Below the pieces are notes generated by a model. That model did no database searches. It was not told the origin of the DNA and saw only the letters and a program-made list of their open reading frames with translations. The translations under genes and the position numbers were made by a program. From positions 124,001 through 188,000 of the forward strand of contig JAHHIC010000013.1 in NCBI GenBank assembly GCA_019359035.1: a stretch of DNA of 64,000 bases, in the 5' to 3' direction. The stretch comes from Scytonematopsis contorta HA4267-MV1. Lineage in GTDB: Bacteria > Cyanobacteriota > Cyanobacteriia > Cyanobacteriales > Nostocaceae. Within the stretch, counting starts at the first letter, position 1. Every line of letters starts with the position of its first letter. Below are positions 44,058 through 52,423 of the stretch, piece by piece.

Positions 44058-47000
44058 ATGTCTTACGAACCACTACATCACAAGTACCGCCCAAAGACTT
44101 TTGCCCAACTAGTGGGGCAAGAGGCTATTGCTACTACCCTGACCCAGGCTATTCGCACTGCTAAAATCGCTCCTGCTTACTTGTTTACAGGACCTAGAGG
44201 CACTGGAAAAACCTCTAGCGCTCGTATTCTCGCAAAATCTCTCAATTGTCTGAGTTCAGATAGACCTACTGCTGAACCTTGCGGCGTTTGCAAGGTTTGT
44301 CAAGGAATCAGCGATGGCTCAACTCTTGATGTAATTGAAATAGACGCTGCTAGCAACACTGGGGTCGATAATATTCGCGAAATTATAGAACGCGCTCAAT
44401 ATGCTCCCGTACAGTGTCGCTATAAGGTTTACGTGGTTGATGAATGTCTAACAGGAGATTCACTAATTTTAACTAGCGAAGGATTGCTCAAAATCGAAGA
44501 CCCTAAAATTAAAGGGAAAAAAGTTTTGAGTTACAACAACTCAACGGGAAACTGGGAGTACAAAAAAGTTCTTCGGCACTTAGACCAGGGTGAAAAACAA
44601 ACCCTTATCATTAAGACAAATAACCGTGAAATTAGATGCACGGGCAATCATTTAATTAGAACAGACCAGGGATGGATAGCAGCAGAAAACGTAAAAGAAG
44701 GAATGAGGATACTATCCCCTGTGAATGCGGATGCGGTGTTCTCATTTACAAATTTGGCACAGATGGACGCATTCGGAAATTTGCCAGAGGTCATCAGTTT
44801 AAAGGCAATACCTATGGGCAAAAAACCTATAATCTCCAATCAATCCTCGCACAAGCAGAACAAATTTGCCCCTTATGTGTCTGTGGTTGTGGAGAAAAAC
44901 TTGATGTCCCTGCCTTTTTACAAAACAAAGGAAAAGGAATCGGAAGTATACAGTCACACTGGCAAAGACATCCATACAAAAAAGGACACGGCATTTGGGA
45001 GCAAAGGACAGAAAATTACCTTCAATCCGCTGAGTTTTTGTCCTTTGAAACCTTGGGGCTTGTTTACGGAACTCTCTTGGGAGATTCTTCCATCGGCTAC
45101 CCAAATAAACACAGCCGTTTTCCCCGGTTGGCTTGGACTCATGGGGAAACACAACAGGAATGGTCGGAATACAAAGCTCATCGCTTACAAGCCCTACAGC
45201 CAAAACAACGACTTATCATTAGCCACGGATACGGTAATAAATCTGTTACCTGTAATACAAAATGCCATCCCCAACTTCGAGAGGTTTTTAACATCGTTAA
45301 GCCGAATGGGGATAAAAAAATTGTCTCAATTGCTTGGCTCAATGAAGTTACACCAGAAGGACTTGCTTGGTGGTATTTTGACGATGGCTCACTTAGTCTC
45401 AGTCCTCAAGGAAGCCCAAAAATTCAATTACACACGGAAGGATATTCTGCTCAAGAAAATCAGCTTATTGCCTCTTGGCTTACAAAGATTGGATATCCAA
45501 CAGCAGCAAAGTTTTATACACGAAGCCAAACAAACAAAACATATTGCTACCTGTGCATGGGAGCAAAGACTAGCAGAAAATGGTTGGCTGACCTACAACC
45601 TTACTCAATCCCAGCAATGGATTACAAGTTTGGAAATGGTCGAATCTGTTCACCTCGCTGGGGTTGAACGAGTTTATGATATCGAAGTTGAGGATAACCA
45701 TAACTTCGTAGCAAATGGGCTTTTAGTACATAACTGTCACATGCTCAGTACCCAGGCGTTCAATGCGCTACTGAAGACACTAGAAGAACCACCTAAACAT
45801 GTAGTTTTTGTCCTCGCCACAACAGACCCGCAAAGAGTATTACCCACCATTATATCTCGCTGTCAAAAGTTCGATTTTAGACGCATCCCTTTGCAGTCAA
45901 TGGTCAAACATTTAATAACCATTGCTGATAAAGAAAGTATTAATATTAACCCTGAAGCTGTTACCTTAGTCGCGCAACTAGCTCAGGGAGGATTGCGAGA
46001 TGCTCAAAGTTTACTCGACCAATTAGCACTTTTGGTCGAAGAAGTCACACCCGATAGAGTTTGGGATTTAGTTGGCTCTTTGAGTGAACGCGATTTACTC
46101 ATGTTATTGAGTGCGATCGCCAGCGATAATGCGGAAGAAGTTTTAGATTGCACCCGCAAAGTTCTTGACCGGGGTAGGGAACCATTGGTGATTCTGCAAA
46201 ATTTAGCCGCATTTTACCGAGATTTATTGATTGCGAGGACAGCACCAACGCGCCACGATTTGGTAGCTTATACTCAGGAAACTTGGAAAGAACTGTGTCA
46301 CGTAAGCAAAAGTTTAGAAATAACAACGATTTTAGCTGGACAAGAACGTTTAAGGACATCAGAAGTACAGCTAAAAAATAGTACTCAACCACGTTTATGG
46401 TTGGAAGTAACCCTATTGGGATTATTACCGCAAGCCAATCAAGTTTCTTCAAATACAGTAAGCAACAACCAAACTTACGCATCCAGACCGACATCAAACC
46501 ATCCTCCAACATCCTCATCCCACCTAACACCCGCACCACCCTCATCTTCCCCAACTCCCCCACCCGCACCACCCACACCACCCTCAACTCCCCCAACACC
46601 CGCACCACCTACACCACCCTCAACTCTTCCAACACCCGCACCACCCTCATCTCTCCCCACTCCCCACTCCCCACTCCCTACTCCTTTCTCACCCCCCCCC
46701 ACTCCCCACTCCCCACTCCCAACTCCCCAAGAAGCACCCCCAGAGGAGCCACAAGTTGATTTAACTGGAATTTGGCAAAAAGTATTATCCAATTACCAGC
46801 CTGTATCTACACGCGAGATGCTACGTCAAATGTGCTACTTAGTATACTTTGATGGAACTATGGCTCGACTTGCTATAAAAGGAGCATGGCAAAAAAAAGT
46901 ACAATCTGATTTAAATGCAATAACAGGAGCATTTAGAATAACTTTTCAATCAGATATTCAAGTCAACTTAGAATCAGCAAATTCTTCAAACCCTAATGGG

Positions 47001-47564
47001 GTGAGTAGAGAAGCACCACGCAACGGTTCTACTCGCCCTCAAGGAACGTTGCAAACAAACCCAAATAACAATAATAATCATTATTCAGCACCACCCTCAG
47101 AACCTACCAAACCAACTGACCCAATAAGCAATCACACAACAAATCCCACAACAAACCCCTCAACAAACCCCCCAACAAACAAAATCGAGCCACCCTCAAT
47201 TAACCAAGCTGCACCTCACGTATCTGATGTGCAACATTTGCCACCATCTCCACCACCGACATCGCCACCAGCACCAGCAGCAGAAATACGGCAACCGCAA
47301 TACAGCAATCCAAATAATGAGGGTAACGGAACTAAAACTTATAACCAGCAAAACGGTATATCCCCAATACCAACACCACAACCACAACCAGAAATTCTTG
47401 ATAGACAAGCGGAAGAAGTAATGAACGCCGCTAGGTGTTTGGCACGAGACTTTTTAGGAGAAATAATTGGAATTACAGATAGCTCTGGGGAAACAGGAGA
47501 ACTTTCAGAGGTAATTGCTTCTTCAGACTGGAGCGATGAAGTGGAAGGCGATGATGAATTTTAG
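44058..47564 (+). CDS. dnaX: DNA polymerase III subunit gamma/tau containing an intein
   Basis: 1168 residues, of which 430 are an intein. Extein part: the AAA+ clamp-loader domain begins [15 protein letters not shown] with Walker A [9 protein letters not shown] (45-53), zinc Cys64/75/78/81 and the Walker B VVDE at 126-129. Joined to the downstream extein, the latter reads [24 protein letters not shown], a perfect DnaX sequence, followed by sensor 1 and domain III. After residue about 790 comes a Pro/Ser/Thr-rich linker ([11 protein letters not shown]...) encoded by CCCCACT heptamers, then a tau-type C-terminal region. DnaX oligomers load the sliding clamp and tether the polymerase and helicase. 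Splicing must be efficient, because the intein interrupts the ATPase site. Confidence 0.95.
   Translation: [1168 protein letters not shown]
44445..45734 (+). other. DnaX intein (430 residues) inserted at Walker B
   Basis: Codons 130-559 of dnaX. First residue Cys in [13 protein letters not shown] (block A). Block B is [13 protein letters not shown]. Block F is [16 protein letters not shown] and block G ends LLVHN before Cys+1 of the extein, so all splicing residues are present and it should splice by the standard Cys/Asn pathway. The splicing blocks occupy only about 90 N-terminal and 30 C-terminal residues. The middle (about codons 219-528) shows no endonuclease motif in this frame; an endonuclease is encoded here in another frame. 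Confidence 0.95.
44672..45667 (+). CDS. LAGLIDADG homing endonuclease, out of frame inside the dnaX intein
   Basis: 331 residues, read in the +2 frame relative to dnaX and lying wholly inside the intein. Two Cys-rich finger-like repeats occur at 17-45 (CECGCG, ARGHQFKG) and 66-107 (CPLCVCGCGEKL, KKGHG). The first endonuclease motif is LGLVYGTLLGDSSIGY (Asp138). The second, TPEGLAWWYFDDGSLSLS (Asp238), matches the 'LAxWxxDDGS' signature of the LAGLIDADG_2 family, followed by LHTEGYSAQENQLIASWL and LQPYSIPAMDYKF. The frame has a TAG five codons before the ATG and ends in TGA within intein block F, so it is free-standing. A strong ribosome-binding site is not evident. Both frames are open throughout. 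It should cut intein-less dnaX alleles. Confidence 0.9.
   Translation: MDSSRKRKRRNEDTIPCECGCGVLIYKFGTDGRIRKFARGHQFKGNTYGQKTYNLQSILAQAEQICPLCVCGCGEKLDVPAFLQNKGKGIGSIQSHWQRHPYKKGHGIWEQRTENYLQSAEFLSFETLGLVYGTLLGDSSIGYPNKHSRFPRLAWTHGETQQEWSEYKAHRLQALQPKQRLIISHGYGNKSVTCNTKCHPQLREVFNIVKPNGDKKIVSIAWLNEVTPEGLAWWYFDDGSLSLSPQGSPKIQLHTEGYSAQENQLIASWLTKIGYPTAAKFYTRSQTNKTYCYLCMGAKTSRKWLADLQPYSIPAMDYKFGNGRICSPRWG
46540..46735 (+). repeat. In-frame heptamer-type repeats in the dnaX linker
   Basis: CCCCACTCCCCACTCC and CCCAACACCCGCACCACC units encode the Pro/Thr/Ser-rich tau linker. Same heptamer as the intergenic arrays at 43011 and 42822. Confidence 0.85.
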
Positions 47565-47587
47565 GTTTGATTGCCCAAAATAATAAT

Positions 47588-47615
47588 GTAGAGACTAAAC
47601 ATGTTTAGTCTCATT
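47588..47615. terminator. Palindromic terminator between convergent genes
   Basis: GAGACTAAACATGTTTAGTCTC is a perfect dyad between the dnaX and GT2 stop codons; variant of the GAGACGT palindrome family. Confidence 0.75.
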
Positions 47616-47621
47616 TGTCAA

Positions 47622-49037
47622 CTATAATTCGTGAGTGTGACCTGTATGCACTGTCTTGACCCACTTTAGGCGTTTAGGTAAAACAGACATACGGATGGAA
47701 GCAAAAGATATGACTATGAACCAGTGAGTCATATATATTGTTCCACTGATTGCTTGAAGTAACATTGAAGCATACGTAAAAAAGTTTGATGGCTTTTCTT
47801 GACGTAATTGCTTCAAGCCAGAAAACATCCACAGCATTGATAAAGAAATCGACAAACCAGTTAATGGGCTTAGGATTGGTAGACGATGCCGCGCTAAAGA
47901 CATTAATAAATCCGGTACACCAGCTATTGCTAAGATGTACTGAATTATAAGAAGCAAGAGCAAATCCCAAGTTTTGCGAGTGCCCATGCGGTTTTTGAGA
48001 ATTAAATCCCAGTAGTCTAAATAGCGTTGGTAACCACCTTCTGCCCAACGATTACGCTGATGCCAAAGTCCTACAGCTGTTGTGACGCCTTCCTCCTCGA
48101 CTGCGGGATAAAAAGCGAGTTCGATGTCCCAGTTATCAAGATGTAAACGTAAAGTTAAGTCTAAATCATCGGTAATGGTTTCTTCATTCCATCCACCACA
48201 ACTTAGCAATGCTTTACGTCTCACAAATTGACCATTACCCCGCAGTTCTCCAATACCTCCCACGTTAATTCGCTGCTGTTGCAAAACAGCATCTACTGTC
48301 ATTTCCCCAGACTGTGCCTTTGTCCAGTAATTTGTTGAGGCGTTGCTAATAGCTTTTCGCATTTGCACCGCACCTACCCGGTCTTCTTGAAACAAAGGTA
48401 CTACCCTAAGCAGTGTATCTTGGGAAACTTTAGCATCAGCATCAAACACGGCGACAATTTCACCTTTTGCCAGTGGTAAAACTTGATTTAATGCACCAGA
48501 TTTGCCCCCAGTGGATTCTGGCTTCCGCCTGAGTATTTTGAGGTTATCGTATTTTTCTTGGAGTTCGGCTAACAACTGCGGTGTTTTGTCGGTGCTGTCA
48601 TCGTCTACTATCCAAACTTCGTATTTCTGTGATGGATATTCCAGATTACAAAGATTTTTGACTAAATTGCCGATGACAGCTTCTTCATTTTTTGCAGCCA
48701 CTAGCAAAGACACATAGGGATATTCACCATTCATTTCCTCAGTTTTAGGACGAGGACTGGCAAAGACCATTACTACGGCATGAAATCCGAGGACGGTAGT
48801 CAGTCCCAGTACAAATAATGTTCCCCAGGATACCAAGTGCAAGGCTACAGTACCGCTCCAAACTATAGTTAGAACTATAGCGGCTCTGCGTCTACGATTT
48901 TTGAATCGGGATGGTAGGGTCAACGGTTGTAAAACCTCTACCTCGCTTTCTTCTTCTTCTGTAAGGTCGGCTAACAAGGAGTTGAGATTTTCCAACTCGT
49001 CGTAAGAGTTGTTATCCGGCCAGGAGTTCGCTGGCAT
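47622..49037 (-). CDS. Membrane glycosyltransferase family 2 (processive type)
   Basis: 471 residues. After a 60-residue acidic N-terminus, two hydrophobic segments (about 53-90) precede the GT2 catalytic domain: VSLLVAAKNEEAVIGNLVKNL, VWIVDDDSTDKT, the DxD motif VFDADAKV (about 200), ETITDDLDLTLRL (catalytic Asp) and QRNRWAEGG, the QxxRW motif of processive synthases. Three or four membrane helices end the protein. It is related to cellulose/hyaluronan synthase-like enzymes; the polymer made is unknown. It is divergent from the EbsA-like gene and convergent with dnaX. The ATG at 49035-49037 is the first in frame. Confidence 0.9.
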   Translation of the reverse strand: MPANSWPDNNSYDELENLNSLLADLTEEEESEVEVLQPLTLPSRFKNRRRRAAIVLTIVWSGTVALHLVSWGTLFVLGLTTVLGFHAVVMVFASPRPKTEEMNGEYPYVSLLVAAKNEEAVIGNLVKNLCNLEYPSQKYEVWIVDDDSTDKTPQLLAELQEKYDNLKILRRKPESTGGKSGALNQVLPLAKGEIVAVFDADAKVSQDTLLRVVPLFQEDRVGAVQMRKAISNASTNYWTKAQSGEMTVDAVLQQQRINVGGIGELRGNGQFVRRKALLSCGGWNEETITDDLDLTLRLHLDNWDIELAFYPAVEEEGVTTAVGLWHQRNRWAEGGYQRYLDYWDLILKNRMGTRKTWDLLLLLIIQYILAIAGVPDLLMSLARHRLPILSPLTGLSISLSMLWMFSGLKQLRQEKPSNFFTYASMLLQAISGTIYMTHWFIVISFASIRMSVLPKRLKWVKTVHTGHTHEL

Positions 49038-49415
49038 ATTTTACTTAATGTGACTACCGATATTTATTGACATGTGTAAAAGTTGTGATGAATCAGGTAA
49101 CACCAAACTGTGTAACCTTGAGATACCTTTAGCTTACCGTGAGATTGGTGTGACTTTTCAACCTCCTGTAACTAACGAGGAAAAATTCGATAGTTTTTAA
49201 GTAAATTTGTATCGTGGTTTCAGTTTGTACCTAGCATCACCCAGTTTTGGCTCTTCAGTTGTGCAGCACCATTCTACCTGACATTTTGGATATCGAATGT
49301 TAGCAAGAAGGAAGAAGGGATAAAGACTAGCATGTGCGATTAGGGCTTTTTTGGGGAATACTAATCGGGGAAGATAATATTCTCTGTTTGTCAAGCTACT
49401 TAAGGGATAAAAACT
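49038..49415. other. Divergent intergenic region
   Basis: 378 bases between the glycosyltransferase and the EbsA-like gene. No gene or clear repeat recognised; the minus-strand open frame at 49197-49532 overlaps the real EbsA-like gene and is spurious. Confidence 0.5.
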
Positions 49416-49796
49416 ATGTCGGCATTTGAGCAACTTCAACCCGCTTCTGGACAGCAAGCGAATGTGTACTTGCCTTATATCCAAGGTTCTGCTAAACGCA
49501 ATTTTCTGCCTTTTGCCATCGGTCTTTATCAAAAAGGTGTTTTGGAAGGACAGCGTAAAATTGAGGGTAGCGAGAATATTCCCTTTGCCGCTAGTTGGAA
49601 TATTGCCAGCTTACCTTCTGATTTAACCCGTTGTCGAATACAGTTTGATGGCAATGCGGAATTGACCTACGAAATTATGATGGCTAGTTTTGAGTATGTC
49701 AATTTTCTAATTGAAGTGATTGAAAACTATAAGCGTTATCGTGTAACTGATTTCTCCCAAACTTTTTACCGCAAGTTGCTGCGTATTGACGAGTAA
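49416..49796 (+). CDS. EbsA-like conserved cyanobacterial protein
   Basis: 126 residues: MSAFEQLQPASGQQANVYLP and IPFAASWNIASLPSDLTRCR, then FLIEVIENYKRYRVTDFSQ and FYRKLLRIDE. I recognise it as resembling EbsA, a small cyanobacterial protein tied to type IV pilus assembly and biofilm self-suppression, but that is recollection without alignment. There is no membrane segment or signal peptide, so it is cytoplasmic. A phosphotransacetylase-family gene follows on the same strand after 333 bases. Conserved aromatic/basic C-terminal residues suggest a protein partner surface. ATG at 49416. Confidence 0.6.
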   Translation: MSAFEQLQPASGQQANVYLPYIQGSAKRNFLPFAIGLYQKGVLEGQRKIEGSENIPFAASWNIASLPSDLTRCRIQFDGNAELTYEIMMASFEYVNFLIEVIENYKRYRVTDFSQTFYRKLLRIDE

Positions 49797-50129
49797 TTTG
49801 ATATTATAAGAGGCATTATTATGGTAAAGTGCAGATTTTAGCGCACCAAAACTTAAAAAAGCTTTATTCCTTGTAATAAACGACAGTTAGCGTTGTAACT
49901 GTTTTTCCTTCGTACTACAAATGACAGCAACAAAGGCTAATCTACCCTCGAATTTATTGCAAAGTTCGACCTAGAATTAGTAAACACATAAGGTTGTTCA
50001 CGATAAAAACCAATTACTTTCCAGTTCCGTCGTGCTGGGCACTTACAACTTATACAAATGCAAGTGTCCTCAATTCACGCTAGTTAACGCAAGGTAATAT
50101 ACTTCACATTCGCAATTAGGAGTGCATGT
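49797..50129. other. Intergenic region
   Basis: 333 bases between two same-strand genes; nothing recognised beyond probable promoter sequence of the downstream gene. Confidence 0.4.
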
Positions 50130-51224
50130 GTGCCAAAATCCGCAAAATATCTTCTGATTGGGTCCACTGAAGCTTACAGTGGTAAGTCGGCAACGCTGCT
50201 TGGTTTGTTTCATCTGTTGCAGCAGAAAGGGTTGGATATTGCCTACGGAAAACCGTTGGGAAATTGTTTGAGCGCATCATCTGGGACAATTGTTGAGCAA
50301 GATGTTGAGTTTATTGCAAAAAGTCTCAATCTTTCTGCAAACCGTACAGCACCCACAATGCTTCTTTTAAATGAAAAAGCGTTGCTACAGAGATTACAAG
50401 GAACTGATAAAACTGATTATCAGCAGTTGTTGACTTCTCAGTATTTACAAGTACCTTTTGGTGACTTAGTTTTATTAGAAAGCCCTAGAGATTTGACCGA
50501 AGGCAATTTGTTTGGTTTGTCTTTGCTGCAAACTGCTACGCTTTTGGAGGCATCTGTTTTGTTGGTAAATCGTTACCAATCTTTGTTATCTGTGGAAGCC
50601 CTTTTATCTGCCAAGCAACTTTTGGGTGACCATCTGCTTGGTGTTGTTTTGAATGATATTCCAGCAGAACAGCTCGAAGCAGTAAATAATATGGTGCGTC
50701 CGTTTTTGGAAGCACAAGGCATTCCCGTTATGGCTATGTTACCAAGAAGCGAATTGCTGCGTAGTGTAAGCGTTCGTGAATTGGTACACCAATTAAACGC
50801 CGAAGTCCTTTGTCGGAGTGACCGCTTAGATTTAATGGTAGAAAGTTTGGCAATTGGGGCAATGAATGTCAATGCTGCCGTTAAATACTTCCGCAAACGC
50901 CGGAATATGGCAGTTGTGACAGGAGGTGACCGGGTGGAAATTCAACAAGCGGCTTTGGAAACTTCTACTCAATGTCTTATCCTAACTGGACAATTGCCAC
51001 CTCCCTCTTTTATCCTTAATCGGGCTGAAGAACTGGAAATCCCCATTTTGTCTGTAGATTTGGATACGTTAACTACTGTGGAAATTATTGACCGTACATT
51101 TGGTCAAGTCCGTGTCCACGAGCCAATTAAGGTTCAGTGCTTACGTCAGTTAATGAGTGAGTATTTTGACGTTGACCGTCTATTGTCTAAACTGGGTTTA
51201 AATCCAGCTGTGGCTTTACCTTAA
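50130..51224 (+). CDS. Phosphotransacetylase-family P-loop protein (BioD-like + DRTGG)
   Basis: 364 residues from GTG at 50130. The N-terminal domain has a P-loop-like ... GSTEAYSGKSATLLGLFHLLQQKG, as in dethiobiotin synthetase/CobQ-type enzymes. Residues about 210-320 form the DRTGG domain (SELLRSVSVRELVHQLNAEVL, NAAVKYFRKRRNMAVVTGGDR). This combination is annotated in cyanobacteria as 'phosphotransacetylase family protein' and equals the N-terminal portion of long Pta proteins, but the acetyltransferase catalytic domain itself is absent. So enzymatic transfer of acetyl-phosphate is unlikely; a regulatory role is more plausible. It is followed by a C-rich palindrome. Confidence 0.85.
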   Translation: MPKSAKYLLIGSTEAYSGKSATLLGLFHLLQQKGLDIAYGKPLGNCLSASSGTIVEQDVEFIAKSLNLSANRTAPTMLLLNEKALLQRLQGTDKTDYQQLLTSQYLQVPFGDLVLLESPRDLTEGNLFGLSLLQTATLLEASVLLVNRYQSLLSVEALLSAKQLLGDHLLGVVLNDIPAEQLEAVNNMVRPFLEAQGIPVMAMLPRSELLRSVSVRELVHQLNAEVLCRSDRLDLMVESLAIGAMNVNAAVKYFRKRRNMAVVTGGDRVEIQQAALETSTQCLILTGQLPPPSFILNRAEELEIPILSVDLDTLTTVEIIDRTFGQVRVHEPIKVQCLRQLMSEYFDVDRLLSKLGLNPAVALP

Positions 51225-51735
51225 GGTGAAAAAAGAACCCCACCCCCAACCCCCTCCCCGCACGCGGGGAGGGGGCTACGATGAGACCCGACCATCAAAA
51301 ATAAGCATTTCCGTACATACCAATGTACTAAAAGTTAATTTATATTCAATTAATTGAATATAAACGATTGGTATTCAATTGGTTGCATAATGGCGTATCT
51401 TAAAAAATAATTAAGGGCTGTTTTAATAGGCTTTTGTAAGAAAAATACCTATATTTTGTAGAATCAACTCTGTAATTTTTTGAAATATAATTGAATACTA
51501 TGGAATATTAAAGGCGTTAGTGTAGTCATAGGAATCAAGCTATAACGAGATGTTCGACCGCTCATGCCAAGTATCAAAATAACTTCTTCTCAACTTTAAG
51601 CTCCCAACTTTCGACTCTCTACTCCCCACTCCCTATTCCCTATTCCCCATAACAACGATAACGCCTAACGGGGGATTGGCCAGAACTCTGAGTCTGCTAA
51701 AATATCATGGTCGTTTAATCTGTGTTTGTGCATCT
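51225..51735. other. Intergenic region with palindrome and AT-rich dyads
   Basis: Contains the C-rich palindrome at 51234-51282, inverted repeats of ATTCAATT near 51340-51380, CCCTATTCCC heptamers near 51620-51650, and the upstream region of the DprA-like gene. The frame of the latter is open from a TTG at 51676, but the upstream part is not considered coding. Confidence 0.5.
51234..51282. repeat. Dispersed C-rich palindrome (REP-like)
   Basis: Almost identical to 20289-20335: GAACCCCACCCCCAACCCCC, a TCCCCGC/GCGGGGA stem, GGGGGCTACGA. Lies 10 bases past a stop codon. Confidence 0.85.
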
Positions 51736-52239
51736 TTGAGCCAGTCAATAGACCTTATAAACCTCGACACATTAGCGCAAGAACTCGCGACAATCCAGCA
51801 AACAGGTTCTAAGCGAATCGCCTTGTTGGGTTCCCGCCATGTCCCTATAACTCATCAAAACCTGATTGAGATGATGACCTATGCCTTGGTTTTATCAGGC
51901 AATCGCATCCTCACGTCAGGCGCTGCGGGGACAAACTCAGCCGCTATAAAAGGAGCTATGCGAGCTAATCCAGATATGTTGACGGTGATTCTACCCCAAA
52001 GTCTGGAGCGCCAGCCCCATGAATCCCGCCAACAGCTCGAACAGGTGATGAATTTAGTGGAAAATCCTGCTAATGATAATTTGTCCCTTGCTGAAGCAAG
52101 CTACCTATGTAACAAAGAGATTATTTCTCGTTGTCAACAACTAATTTGCTTTGCGTTTCACGAGAGTCGCACTCTGTTGCAAACTTGTAAAGACGCAGAA
52201 GAACAAAGAAAATTGGTGACGTTATTCTACTTTGACTAG
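51736..52239 (+). CDS. DprA-like (DNA processing A-type) Rossmann protein
   Basis: 167 residues from a TTG at 51736, which gives the N-terminus M-S-Q-S-I-D-L; the frame opens earlier at another TTG, 51676. The core is a DprA/Smf Rossmann fold: SKRIALLGSRHVPITHQNLIEMM (about 25-45), ILTSGAAGTNSAAIKGAM (about 58-75) and VILPQSLERQ. It matches the short cyanobacterial 'DNA recombination-mediator protein A' proteins, which lack the SAM and winged-helix domains of full DprA. A role in DNA uptake or recombination is thus possible but unproven. Start choice is uncertain because no ATG or GTG precedes the conserved region. Confidence 0.78.
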   Translation: MSQSIDLINLDTLAQELATIQQTGSKRIALLGSRHVPITHQNLIEMMTYALVLSGNRILTSGAAGTNSAAIKGAMRANPDMLTVILPQSLERQPHESRQQLEQVMNLVENPANDNLSLAEASYLCNKEIISRCQQLICFAFHESRTLLQTCKDAEEQRKLVTLFYFD

Positions 52240-52245
52240 GAATTT

Positions 52246-52405
52246 TAGATTTTGGATTTTAGATTTTGGATTTCGGATTTTGGATTTCGGATTTTGGATA
52301 AAAAAAAGACCATATAATTCAGTTATCAGAAAATCTAAAATCTTTAAATTAAAAATTCTTTTTAATCTAAAATTAGAAAATCTAAAATCTAAAATCCATA
52401 ATTGA
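52246..52405. repeat. Degenerate GGATTTTAGATTTT repeats
   Basis: AT-rich array of TTTTAGATTTTGGATT-type units followed by its partial complement (AAAATCTAAAATC); no coding potential. A similar run lies at 43880-43915. Confidence 0.75.
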
Positions 52406-52423
52406 AAATTGTTTGAAGGACTA

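Noticed and set aside
44799-45203. Minus-strand open frames under the intein
   Set aside because: They are antisense to two overlapping plus-strand genes and show no motif. Open frames here are explained by stop depletion of the plus-strand frames.
49197-49532. 111-residue minus-strand open frame
   Set aside because: It overlaps the conserved EbsA-like gene start and its promoter, with no recognisable domain.
51676-51735. Extended N-terminus of the DprA-like protein from TTG 51676
   Set aside because: The conserved region begins near SQSIDL; the extra 20 residues look like translated intergenic DNA.
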